From positions 76,703,070 to 76,767,069 of the forward strand of contig CM042152.1 of assembly GCA_023376005.1 (NCBI GenBank): a DNA stretch of 64,000 bases, read 5' to 3'. The notes beneath the pieces were generated by a model that worked only from the letters and a program-made list of their open reading frames with translations, searched no databases and was not told where the DNA came from. Position numbers and translations under genes: made by a program. Below, in pieces: positions 35,067-46,738 of this stretch. This stretch comes from Doryteuthis pealeii. Taxonomy: Eukaryota; Mollusca; Cephalopoda; Myopsida; Loliginidae. Position 1 is the first letter of the stretch. Each line of letters opens with the position of its first letter.

Positions 35067-35274
35067 ATATGTATATATTATTTATCTATCTTTTATTCCT
35101 TTTAATGAGAATAAAATTTCAATTTATTAGAAAACTGGAAAAAGCATTTTGAATAATTTTGTTGGTAAAAATAATATTTTTATAAAATTGCCTGGAGCGT
35201 TTAAAGAGATCAGTGGATTACAAATTCCATTTTATTATTTTGAGTTTCAATTAAACCACCTGTTATTCTTATTT
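34461..35274. other. AT-rich spacer with a TA microsatellite
   Basis: (TA)n at about 35031-35060; otherwise nothing recognised. Confidence 0.5.
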
Positions 35275-35870
35275 CTAGTACCGCCCTGTCGGCTGGGGGC
35301 GTTAGAATGCACCGACTGCACCTCTGCAGAGGGGTAAGACTCCCCCAATGGGTCCACCTGTTGGCCGTGGGTGGCAACCCATGATGCTTAAGGATAGAAC
35401 CCAGGTGGCTGAGCAGTCCATGACTTGCAATATTCCACTTTAGGCTTTTCTTGGGCTAGACGGGCGGTCGGAGAGGCCCCCTCCGATCAATCGGCTGGCC
35501 ACATCAAGCCCTAGCACCTATATGATTGCCCCAACCCTATTGCCCTTATGGCAACCCCCAATCCTTCTTATCATCATATGGGTGCTAGAAGGCGGTGGCT
35601 GAGGGTCTACATGTTCTGGGAATGACGTTAAACTCTATCTGATGGTGAGGTTCCAGTTCTGGAGAATCTGGAACACCCATTCATCACCATTACTCCCTGG
35701 TCCACTCTGACCCGGAGTGGTAGTACCTGTTAGAGTCCCATCGATGGGTTGAATAGAAAAACATTAGTTTATAAACAGAATTGTATTATGCATTAAGAAT
35801 GAATTTATTTCACAACTTTGTCAGCATTGAATAACCCACCGAGTTTGATATGCCATAAAACAAAACAAAC
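35275..35870 (+). mobile_element. R1 dispersed repeat, full length
   Basis: Starts GCCCTGTCGGCTGGGGGCG and proceeds through ACCTCTGCAGAGGGG, GATCAATCGGCTGG, CATCAAGCCCTAGCACC and CACTCTGACCCGGAGTGG to the tail AATAACCCACCGAG and TTGATATGCCATAAAAC. Confidence 0.9.
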
Positions 35871-35884
35871 CATTCTTTCTAGTA

Positions 35885-36440
35885 AATTAGTTAATCCTAA
35901 TTTCACTAATTTCTCCTTCCAATTATAATCTTTTACTCTTTTTATTTATTCAATCTGTCAAAAATATCTTATAATATTGACTTATTTATTATATCAATAC
36001 TTTCCAAAATATAAACCTTAGCAGCTACAGTAATAAGAATTATAGCTCTGTAGTTCTTTTTGATTTCTTAAGTCCCCTTTTTGGGGGGGAATGGGAAGAT
36101 GCAGCCTTTTGTTCATTTCTCTATTGTATTTTGTTTCTACCCTGCATTGCATAATCAAAGAAGTATGTCATCAAATTTCCTTGTCTTTTGTGCTTAGGGC
36201 TTTTTTTTTTCTGTCAAGGCCTGCAGCTTTTCTACTTTTTATTGTTTTTAGGACTTTGTCAAGTTTGTCCATCGTGAAATGTCCTAGGTGATGTCTAGTT
36301 GGATATCAATGATTTTTTTTTTGTATTATCTGTGATTTTAGAAGGGTTTCCCAGCAGTTTCTTGAATTGTTATTTCCACTTCAGAAGTCTATCTTCTTGG
36401 CTGGCTGCTTTTAGCATTGCTCTCGAGGTGCTTTTCTTAC
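35885..36440 (-). pseudogene. Decayed LINE: reverse transcriptase finger region
   Basis: On -, three frames together give KFKKLLGNPSKI-like, then TMDKLDKVLKTIKSRKAAGL, TRKFDDILL.LCNA, GCIFPFP.KGDLRNQK and NYRAIILITVAAKVY. These are the KAxGxDxIPxEVxK and KKGDLxxxxNYRGITL blocks of non-LTR reverse transcriptases. Multiple stops and frameshifts are present. An R1 element lies immediately 3' on this strand. Confidence 0.72.
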
Positions 36441-36494
36441 CACTAAATTGATTTACTGTTTGCTATGCTAATTGCAATTGTCATGAGAAAAATA

Positions 36495-36770
36495 CTCTTA
36501 TCCTCTCATGGGAAATGGACTCGTCACCCCGAGTTCAAATCCTGGATATGGTAATTGCATTTCACTTAGCGCTAATACTCTTGGGAAAGGCATGAATCCT
36601 ACTCTCCCTCCAGCTATGGATAAATAGTAGGGCAGACTGGGCTCTTCAACCTTGGTTAGGCAACCGGTCTAGGAGAAGGAAAACTCTGAATTCAAACCTG
36701 TTGAACTCCGCTTAAGAAATTGACCTTGTGTCACATCCTGCTTGTGCGGAGGGGTTGGTAAATATGTATC
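36495..36770 (+). mobile_element. tRNA-derived SINE (family G), head slightly degenerate
   Basis: Contains CATGGGAAATGGACTCGTCA, GAGTTCAAATCCTGG (B-box), TTTCACTTAGCGCTAATACT, CTTGGGAAAGGCATGAATCC, GGGCAGACTGGGCTCTTCAA and GACCTTGTGTCACATCCTGC in order. Confidence 0.85.
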
Positions 36771-38448
36771 CTCTCTTTTACATAATTTCTTATTAGAATC
36801 AGAAATTTTGTAAAAGAAAAAAAGATAGGATACAGCTAATTTTCTCTACCCAGTTGTATTTTCCATAGAAATTAATGAAAATCATTAATTTTCGATTGTC
36901 CTTTGTACAGTTTTATAAAAAGTTTATATGTAAAAGTAGTTTTTAATCATACAATAACATTTTTGTCACGCAATAGCTCAATGTAAGGCATTTTCCTACT
37001 GACTTCTTGTTGATCAATTCAATGTTAATGTATAGAAACATAGCTAAGAGGCCCCACTGTGGTGTAGGATTGTGTAAAGATTTTGCAAAATATCCTAATT
37101 AAAAGTGAGTGCTTTGTTTCCATGTTATGTTGTACTATGACAAGCAATTGCTGATCAAATTATCAGGGTTTTTTTATTTAAAAAAAGAAAAATTTTTTTA
37201 TATATGGTCAATCAACTTGTTTGAATCTAGCGTCTAGTTTGCAGATTTTCTGGAAATAATTGCCCACTCTATAAGGATTAAAAAGATTATCTGTCTGTAA
37301 AAGGGTTAAAACATTATTTCAATTGAAAAGAAAAAGTAATAAGCTAATTATTGTTTTCTGACTCTGAATGATAATCAATGAGATTAACTCAACGATATAG
37401 GTAAAGTGTAATGGTTGGTGGGGGTGGTGGTGTTGTTGGCACATATGGGATTAATGAAGCATTTACTAAAAGCCTACCCCCTACCTCTTATCCTCTCTCT
37501 CTCTCTTTCTCTCTCTCTCCATTGTTTTTCTTTTAGATTTTGAATAACTTATTTTCTTTCTTTGTCTCTAGCTCTCTCTCTCTAGCTCTCTTCTTTTTTT
37601 TAGTTATATAATAACATTATCAGTGATAGTAGTAGTAGAAAAAGTTAATGGTCTTTTCTCTACTACCACTAATATATATGGGATTAATGAAACATTTACT
37701 AAAAGTCTACCTTCCCTCTTATCCAATTTCTCTCTCTCTCTTTCTCTCTTGCTTTTTGCTGTGGTTGCTTTTTTAGCTGTCGGCTAAAAACGTGATCATT
37801 CAGTCAGATGTCTAGTATTGACTCGCTAGACAGAACATAATTTGCAGGTCTTATGCACTTATGATGAGGGTGGGTGGGTGAATGTTGCATTAAACTTGAT
37901 CGACCTGGTCACGTTTAACCTTTTCCTCAGTCCATCGCCCCCACCCACCCTGTTTACAATTTCCTCTTTTTAACTTTCCTCATTTTGATTTCATTCTTCA
38001 ACAAATTCATCAGATTGGTCACTTCATTATTTTTAGAAATAAGGTAAGATTTTTTTTTTTTTTTTTTTTTAATTTTATTTTTCATTTCAGAAAATGACTT
38101 TTCTTCTGATTATCATTTTTAACTTGATTTAAATTTTCATAACTTAAACGGTGCTGTACATTTTTGATTCTGTTATAGTATGTGGCCTACCACAGTAAGA
38201 GTATATTTATAGATATAAGTAGTAGGCAATTTATTGAAATTAATTATTTTTCACATATATTCAATTTCAAGAAATGCAATTCACTCATAAGCTGTATATA
38301 GTAATTAAGAATAATTAAAAAAATGATTTATCCATAATTTACATGAATCAGAGATCTATTTAATTCTAAAATATTCTAAAATTCTGAAATAGGGTTAGGG
38401 GTTAGGGTTAGGGGTTAATATTATAACTGTATAATATGCTTTTTATGG
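36771..38448. other. AT-rich spacer with CT tracts; no gene seen
   Basis: A tandem-like pair of segments (GGGATTAATGAAGCATTTAC near 37448 and GGGATTAATGAAACATTTAC near 37680), each followed by CT runs, indicates a local duplication of about 230 bases. TAGGGTTAGGGG-type telomere-like repeats lie at about 38391-38418. Confidence 0.5.
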
Positions 38449-38713
38449 TAGGCCACATACTATAAGAGAGACCTAATTTCGTAGGCCACATTGAAAAGGT
38501 AGGCCACATACTATAAGAGAGACCTAATTTTGTAGGCCACATTGAAAAGGTAGGCCACATACTATAAGAGAGACCTAATTTCGTAGGCCACATTGAAAAG
38601 GTAGGCCACATAGAGAGACTTAATTTCGTAGGCCACATTGAAAAGGTAGGCCACATACTATAAGAGAGACCTAATTTCGTAGGCCACATTGAAAAGGTAG
38701 GCCACATACTATA
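38449..38713. repeat. 51-bp tandem repeat, about five units
   Basis: The unit carries TAGGCCACATACTATAAGAG, AGACCTAATTT and GTAGGCCACATTGAAAAGG. One unit lacks ACTATAA and is about 45 bases. Because 51 is divisible by 3, a - strand frame stays open (MWPTFSMWPTKLGLSYS repeats), but there is no other evidence of coding. Confidence 0.95.
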
Positions 38714-39369
38714 ACGGTACCGACTTTTCTTCTGATTATCATTTTAAACTTAACTTAAATTTTCATAACTTAACCTTTAAATTTCCCCACACGGCTGTAA
38801 CAAATTTTCTTGGTATTTTTTAACTGTACGATGGAATATTTCAAAGTTCACTATCTACTCACCTCAGAACTCCTATTCAAATTAAGTTCTATCATTATTG
38901 TAATCTTGAGTCCTTCTGCTCAATTATAATGAACTAACCATCATTTTTTTGTGCTTTGATCTCAGTGGTAGGAGAGCCACTGTGAGCGGTTTAAAATAGG
39001 CAAAGAGTTAAAAAGAAAAAAAAATGTTTTCAAACTATTATGGTTAGTCAAAAAACAAAAAGGTTTTGAGATGTCAGCCTATTAGCATTTTAAAGTTTCA
39101 AAATACTTACAGATATTGCAACCTACTACCCCAAAAAGGGTGGGGTGCAAAAAGGCGGGTGAAATTGTAGTATTAAACATTTTAAAATGGTTTTGTTTAA
39201 ATCTTTTAATGATTTGGTAAGAAATTCCAACCAAAAGTTTAGAAAATATTTTTTGTAGATATCATGTGATCCCCAGTTGGTTTCTTCAAGTTGAATTTTT
39301 AAAATTTGTTTTATTTAGTTTGTATTTCTCTCTTTCTCTCTCAGGTTTTGAATAACATTTTCTTTCTTC

Positions 39370-39417
<48 letters not shown>

Positions 39418-39759
39418 TTGAATTACTTATTAATCAGCATTTTTATTTCCAACTTTTTTAATGGAATGTAATAACTATTTAAAAAGAAATTATTATTCAT
39501 CCAAACAAAATAACCAAATGCAGAATCTCAAATTGGCTTCAACACATTTACAAAACTTTGTTTAGATGAAAAACAAAACCTTCACCACAAAATTAAAACT
39601 GGTTTATAAATATTAGAAAATCCTAAGTGACTGGAATACAATTGATTTGAACACTCACATGGCTGAAATGGTAAAATTCATTTACATAAAACTGAGACCC
39701 TAATTGAATTGTTCATAGATTTTACACATATAAATTATTATTATTTCACTCCTTGTGAG
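38714..39759. other. AT-rich spacer with a CT microsatellite
   Basis: (CT)n at about 39371-39412. Nothing else recognised. Confidence 0.5.
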
Positions 39760-39968
39760 TTTTTCACACCCACGTAAGCTGATGGTCTTTCACTGGAGTC
39801 TAAGTCTCCTCAGGTCTCCAGGACTCTTCTGAGTACTCTATCTGGTTTCAACAATCCTATTGTCTGGATGGTCTCAATTTTTCCTCTGATTTCTAATTCC
39901 TCTTGTCTGTTTTCTAAATTGTTCCAAGTGCACCAACTATAATTGATATTAATTTCACCCTCAACTTC
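39760..39968 (-). pseudogene. LINE C-terminal remnant
   Basis: On -, with frameshifts, it reads VHLEQF, IETIQTIGLLKPDRVLRRVL and ETxGDLDSSERPSAYVGV. This fits the segment after the reverse transcriptase (xxLGT...IQKxALLxTARILRRVL) in some invertebrate LINEs. Confidence 0.4.
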
Positions 39969-40095
39969 TCACAGTTTTTTCCTTTCTCTGACAAGTTCTT
40001 GGTATTTGTTTATCTTTTCGTTTTCTTTCAATAAGTTGATACACCACATTGATTCATAAAAAAAAAAAAAAAAAATGGTTTGTAAAACCAACACA

Positions 40096-40245
40096 TTTGT
40101 AACATTTAGATTTTTTATACTGTTGTCCTCATCTTTATTGTTATATACACATTTCGGTTCTCCAGAATTCTTCAGGTGTTTTTTGTTGTGTATATATAAC
40201 AATAAAGATGAGGACAACAGTCAGAAAGATCTAAATAATACAAAT
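40096..40245. mobile_element. Foldback element with inverted SINE-like ends
   Basis: Inverted arms include GTTGTCCTCATCTTTATTGT at left and ACAATAAAGATGAGGACAAC at right, extended by weaker matches to AGATCTAAATAATAC. The arm end resembles the 3' end of the nested SINE at 11.7-12.1 kb. The loop on - carries a CTGAAGA / stem TTCT-GG-AGAA / GAAATG motif that recalls a hammerhead core. Confidence 0.65.
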
Positions 40246-41025
40246 TATCAAGCCTCATCTCCAAAAATTCCAACAAATAACATTTGTAACAATTTTTTTC
40301 GATCATCACTAAAGAGTCAAGAAGTTTTATCCTGATAGAATATTATGCCATTTCTTTTAATAACATATATTTTTAAATTGTAACCTTCAATAAGATCTAA
40401 TTGGCAACAGTACTCGTTTGAATTAATCATTTGGTTCTCTAAGAATAGCACCAATTAGAATTGGTTCATTTTGCTTGACCCCCCCCCCCTCCCATACTTT
40501 TTATTTTCTTTCTTTTTTTTTTTTTTTTACTGCTGTAGTGAGTTTTATGCCTACTGTATGCTCAACACTAGTGGCCTTGTGCCTTACTAAGCAAAGATTA
40601 TTAAATATGATGGATAACACTTATAAGATGTATCTCTAAGCATTGGTGTTTAGAAAGACACATGCCCCTCACACACATTTGTTCTCATGCCAAGTGTGTA
40701 GTAAAACTAAAACACCAAAAAAGAAAAAAAAGCTGCCATAATCTTTATAAACAGATTATTTTCTGATGTTGTAATCAATTGACTTAATGAAAAGAGATCA
40801 ACACTTTTTATAATCATCAACTGCATCACTTTCTACGCAGGAATTACACGTGAAATTATGCCAGATAAAATTTCACTTTAATAAGCGAGATAAATTTCTG
40901 TTGACCTAATAATGAATATTGTCAAAATGAGAAATATTAACTTTCCATTTAAATGATTTTCTCCATATCACAAATGGTCATTATAATTTTGTTGTTTTTG
41001 TAATGTATTTTTAAATCGTAAAATG
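40246..41025. other. AT-rich spacer, nothing recognised
   Basis: C10 and T-rich homopolymers near 40480-40530 only. Confidence 0.5.
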
Positions 41026-41528
41026 TCTATATATATATTAATACTCATATTCCTTAATTGTATGACTGTTATCATCTTGCAACATCCTTTAGTTAAAAAT
41101 CAGACTGTCTAAACCACCCATGATGAAATGCAAAAATGTAAATGCTGATTATCTGGTGTTGCTTATCTGCCTGATTCCTATTTCTTATGAGTGTCATCAC
41201 CTTTGCTAAATAATGGACCATTCCGTTTTTATCATAAAGAAATAAAATGAAGAAAAAGGACTAGCTACACAGAAAAAATCTAATAAGAAAGAAAGAGTTG
41301 GGGCAAAATAGAGAGAAGGGGGTGAGAAGGGGTGAGTTCATGGAACAATAACGCTAATATGTTCCAATTGAACATGATGAAAAGAAACAAAAAAGAGTGA
41401 GAGAGAGTTAAATCAAGATTATTATAGTCTTTGCATATTGAACTATTTAACAATAGCTCTTAAGTAAACATATCAAACATTGTAATAATTAAATTATCAT
41501 ACTGTGGTATATCCACAGGTCCTGCTTG
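41026..41528 (+). mobile_element. Non-autonomous Helitron, copy B
   Basis: 5' TCTATATATATATTAATAC; 3' hairpin CTGTGGTATATCCACAG, then GTCCTG and CTTG. Body colinear with copies A, C and D, with no insert (503 bp). The left flank is G rather than A. Confidence 0.78.
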
Positions 41529-41644
41529 TAGATTTATATTATGATCTGATTTTTGTATGTATATTTACTGTTAAGAAAAAAAACAAGTATATCATAGCAA
41601 GATTCTTGTTAGTGGGTTAAAATACTCTGATTTACATTTGCATA

Positions 41645-41934
41645 TATTTATTTACCAACCCCTCCACACGAGCAGGATGTGACACAAGGTCAGTTTCTTA
41701 AGCGGAGTTCAACAGGTTTGAATTCAGAGTTTTCCTTCTCCTAGACTGGTTGCCTAACCAAGGTTAAAGAGCCCAGTCTGCCCTGCTATTTACTCATAGC
41801 TGGAGGGAGAGTAGGATTCATACCTTTCCCAAGAGTATTAGCGCTAAGTGAAATGCAATTACAACATCCAGGACTTGAATTCGGGGTGACAAGTCCATTT
41901 CCCATGATTTTAACCATTACACCACGCACTTCCT
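41645..41934 (-). mobile_element. tRNA-derived SINE (family G), full length
   Basis: On -, the head GGAAGTGCGTGGTGTAATGG and TTAAAATCATGGGAAATGG precede a B-box-like GAATTCAAGTCCTGG. The central AGCGCTAATACTCTTGGGAA block and the distal GACCTTGTGTCACATCCTGC follow. This is the best-preserved head of the family. Confidence 0.88.
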
Positions 41935-42125
41935 GGACTTTGACATTGTAGTATGCAAGTTTGAACTCCGGTCATGCTATTACATTCACTTTCAGACTAA
42001 TACCCTTGGGAAAGGTATGAAACCCCTCATCCCTGAGCAATGGGTTAAATAGTACCACTACTCTTCTTCTACAAGGATGGATTTGGCATTAAATAACCGG
42101 AAAGTTGATATGCCATTAAACAAAG
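41935..42125 (+). mobile_element. C-type SINE, 5'-truncated
   Basis: Begins at the B-box region (AAGTTTGAACTCCGG), then CTAATACCCTTGGGAAAGG, AATGGGTTAAATAGTACC, GGCATTAAATAACC and GTTGATATGCCATTAAAC. It directly follows a family G SINE in the opposite orientation. Confidence 0.8.
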
Positions 42126-42778
42126 AAACCAAACCAACCTTGTACAATAAAAAAGAAAATTGAGAAGTTGAAAGTAGAACATAATAAAATTGTTATTATT
42201 TACTTAAAACTTAATATGCATTTGTTTTTTATGTTGTTTAAAGCAAAAGACCAACATGTGTTTCCTTATTGAATTTCTCTGGCTTTTTATCATTATCAAA
42301 GCCAGATGTTGAAGTTTCAGTTTCAAATTTATTTTCCTTTCTGAATGTTTTCTCAGATGACTCAGGGGTGGGGGTGAAAGGGTGAAGGGGACTAGTCTAC
42401 AGCAACTTTTTAAATTTGAGATTTTGATTAAACATAAAATTTACTTTTTCCCTATTATTTAAAAAGTTAAAAAAAAATCTAGTTGCTTTTTCTTCTGTTA
42501 GATTTCATTTTAAATTATAATTCAACTTATCGATACGTATGTGTGTTTATTTTCTTACATTAATCAAATTGTACAGTGCAATTATTTTGGTGCTGCTCAT
42601 TTCTCATAAGAAATATTTGAAAAAAAAAAATGACCAAAAGGGCCTATATCAGATTGGGGTTCTTCATGGGAATAGATCTTAGTGGTCGATGCATATTACT
42701 GTAATAGTCTATATAGATTTGATTGGCATTTCTCTAATATCATTTTATTTCTCTATTTTTCAGGTTCCATTCATCAAC

Positions 42779-43418
42779 ATGGACACACAGGAGGTTTGGG
42801 CAAGCGCTTTTGGCCGGGAGCCCCTTCTTGTCCGCCTCTTGCCTCTCTTTCACTGCTTCGTCTACTACGCCATCGTCGTGTTTTCGCATGTCCTGCTGTA
42901 CAAACTCACATCTGTTTTCTCACCAAAATGGCTGCAGTCCTATTTGGGGGATTTCTTGTGTACCATCACTGCTTGTACAATATCTTACCAACATAGTATT
43001 CTTCGACACTACTATGGACCGATAGCCTATGTCATCATGGCTGTACTCATGACCCTGATTTTGCGACAGGTGTTCCAAAACTCTGTTCCTTCCGTCACAT
43101 CCAATGTGCTAAGATACTTCAGTGGGTTATTTCCCCTTGAGAGTTTAGTGTTACGGGTTAGTGTCCAGATTTTAGCCATTCCAGCCACCATTATGGTATT
43201 ACAAATGATATGGATGTTGGAATTGATGCCTGAGCATGCAGAGAAAAGGTCGAAACAAGTGTGCACTACTGATTTGAATGTTGCTGTCATCGTGGGAATT
43301 CTTATTGAGGGTGGAGCAACAATGTTTGACACTTGGTTGAACAGAACACAAATTACGCAGTGGCCACTTTTTGATTCGTGTTTCAAGATTTTTGTTAACC
43401 CATTGATGGTAATTGCAG
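42779..43418 (+). CDS. Aquaporin-11/12-like, coding exon 1 (residues 1-214)
   Basis: It opens 15 bases after a CTATTTTTCAG acceptor, and the in-frame sequence upstream of that acceptor is intronic in composition. The exon ends GCAG|GTAAGT; the last base gives the first position of Gly214. It covers the N-terminal half and the linker to the second pore repeat. Confidence 0.87.
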
Positions 43419-45326
43419 GTAAGTAATCATTTATTGTTTGTTTATCTTTGATTTATTCTCTTAATATTTTGAGATAAAATCTCTTTGACAGAAGATTTCT
43501 GAAACTGAAGCTGTTGCTAGCGACTGTGCATTTTGTTTTGTGTCTAATATCTACCAAATTCTGTGTGTGTGGGTGTGTGTTTATGTGTTGGGTTTTTTAA
43601 GTGAAAATTACATTTTCAGATATTTAAGAGATTTATTGATTTCAATATTTTTGTTTTTTCTCCAGATTGTTAATCCTAACTAAACAATAACATTAAATAA
43701 TTATTTTAAATCTCCAGCTTGAAAGAAAATCTACCTATAAAGCTAATTAATAATGTTTAATTAAATATAAATAATTATTTTTGTAAGACAATTTGTTAAT
43801 TTATTTTATTTTAAAGTTTGGACATTTTAATTTTGTAGGATTGAATATATCTTGCAGCAACATGGCTTCTTGATTTGGTGTTTTTTATTTATTATTAGAC
43901 CCCCACCCCTCCACTCTCTCAATGAGAGACCCATATTTTCAATGAGGAACTTTAAAAGAACTTTTTTTTTTTTTTTTTTCATTAAAACTTCCTCTGGATC
44001 CAATAAGTATACATACCAAATTAGATTGTGTATAGAGGACAGACAAGCAGACTCTTCTTAATTACTAATATAGGTTTTCCAAATTCAAAAAAAAAAGAAT
44101 TTTATTAAATATCATTTTCTAAGAAACTGCTTATTAAACTCTCATTCTAAAACTCATATCAATTGTTGGACCAAGTATCCAATAGGCACCCCAAATCATC
44201 AACTTAATGAAAGGTTCACATTTTAACTCGTCACCAGTAACTTCCGCTTCCAAATTTTTGTAAACAAATGATTTTAATCAGAAGTTTATGGAAATGTTGA
44301 ACTTACAATAAATTAAATAAATAGATGGTTGGTACACGTAATCAAATTAAAATTCAATAGTAAAAACCTTTTTTAGAATAAATACTTTTTAATCAAAATT
44401 TTCAGTATTTTCAACACTTACGATAAATTAAAAAAAGACGAAAGATGTTTTTATATTAAAATAGTTTTTACTTAATCAGAAGAGAAATGCGATTATGTTT
44501 ATTTTAATAAAAATACAGATTTTATTTGCAAAATATTTTTATGTTTATTTAAATAAAAGGATGTTGTTCAGAAATAGTATCACAAAATTTGTAAAATTTG
44601 TTTTTGTCAGATACAATATAAGTGTAAAAACTCATCTGTTTGTTTATTTTCAAATATTTGAAAGTCGAAATTACCGGTAATGAGTTAAAATATGAACCTT
44701 TCATTAAGTTGATGATTTGAGGTGCCTATTGGTTACTTGGTCCAATTTCTCTTAATATTTTGTCTCAATATTAAATATTTGGATTTAGAAAGATTTTCAT
44801 AAAAAGCTGTTAATCACTTTAAAATGATTTAACTTTTTAAAAAAAATTTTTTTATTTATTTTGTTATTTTATTTCACCATCATGGTTGGTCTGTCAAAAG
44901 AATACTCCTTTTCCCATTTCCAATAACTAATCATGAGGTACAAACAAATGCTCTCGCTCAGGGCCGGAATTATTAAAATGTTTGAAAATGCGTATTTTGT
45001 GATAGAAATAAAATAAATTTTATTTTAAAAAATCAGAAGCATTTTTATCATTAGATAAACTCTTCAAACTCTTGAGTTTATCTAATGATAAAAATTCTTC
45101 TGATTTTTAAAAATAAAATTTATTTTATTTCTATCACAAAATACGCATTTTCAAACATTTTAATAATTCCGTCCCTGAGTGAGAGCGTTTGTTTGTACCT
45201 CATGATTAACAGTTTATTTATTCCGTCTTTCCTCATAAATATAGTTGCTTTGAAAAAGTCCGCTTTATAAGGTCGAAACAGATCTGTCAGCAAACTAATA
45301 ACATCTTATTTTTTCTAAAAACTTAT

Positions 45327-45370
<44 letters not shown>

Positions 45371-46673
45371 TGGGAGAATATGTTCTTAATTGAAGTCATA
45401 CCTAATTTGAAAATTAATTAGTTGATATTAATGAATTAGGCGAATGTATATGTTCAAATGTAATTCATTAATTATCAACTAATTAATTTTCAAATTAGGT
45501 ATGACTTCAATTAAGCACATATTCTCCAAAAAATTGTCGGCATAGCCATATCAAACAAACTGTTTGCGTACTTTCATATATATATATATATATATATATA
45601 AGTCCCTACACACCAACCCCACCCGACTTTCCCTCACCCTTTTCACTATAAAAGTACAACTACTTATGTCAATAAAGTTCTGAAAAGCTTCATTACAAAA
45701 TGACTTGAAATATCAATTGAATTTATTCTGTCTGTGTTATATCCACACTTTCCTCTATTTTCAACCACATTTTGTCGGATTTATTCAAATCCTTCACTCC
45801 TTGTATATTGAATACTAGTTAGCATTTAAACTACTAGAATTTTATAGATGTCCATATATAGAAATGTTTCTTAACCTTTCATTTTTATAATTGTTTTGTT
45901 AGGATTACAATCTGAACCAGAAACCAAAAATATTTAAATCAATAAATCTCTTAAGTTTTCATTATCAAACATTCTTCTAAAAGAAAAAAAATCCTGAGTT
46001 TGTCTTGTATTTAAAATCTTCAATACCCACGTATGATAATTGCCATAAAATGTTGAAAGATTGTTTGTTTATTTTCTTTCTTTTTTTTTGTATGATTTTT
46101 GAAGCAGCTGGCTTTTGTGACTTTTAGGTTGAAAGACTTATATGTTAATGTCCCATGCCAGGGAACTGTCCTCTCAGGCCTGCACCTTTGTGTAATGGTT
46201 ATTGTCATAAGAAATGGAATTGGTAACAGAGTTCAAATCCTGGGAGAGGTTGTTTGTGTTTCACTTTGCACTAATGCCCTGAGAAAAGGCATGAATCTAT
46301 CTTTTCTCTCCCTAACTATGGGTAAATAGTAGGGCAGACTGGTTTCTTCAGTAATCAGTCTAGGAGACGAAATACTCCAAATTCAAACCAGCTTTACTCC
46401 ACTTGAAAATTGACCTTGTGTCACATCCTGCCTGTGAAGGGGAGGCGATGAGTAAATACATAAAAGTGTAGGGATGAATCCATCACGTCTCGGGTAGGAC
46501 CCATAGAAAGGCTGGAAAGATTTTTTATCTCCACCCTCCAGTACCTTGCCAAGGATTGAACCCCAAAACTTTTAATCTGATATTTTTCTCCTTTATGAAG
46601 TGATGCTTATTAATATTTTCACTTTTTGACCCTGGAAGATTTGGTTAAGTAGATAAAACCATTTTTCATATAC

Positions 46674-46738
<65 letters not shown>

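Noticed and set aside
38391..38418. Telomere-like TTAGGG repeats
   Set aside because: Only about four imperfect units with extra G; too short to indicate an interstitial telomere.
45250..45290. TTGAAAAAGTCCGCTTTATA followed by AGGTCGAAACAG as a hammerhead
   Set aside because: Resembles Penelope-type terminal motifs, but core positions 3 and 8 are changed and stem I does not pair.
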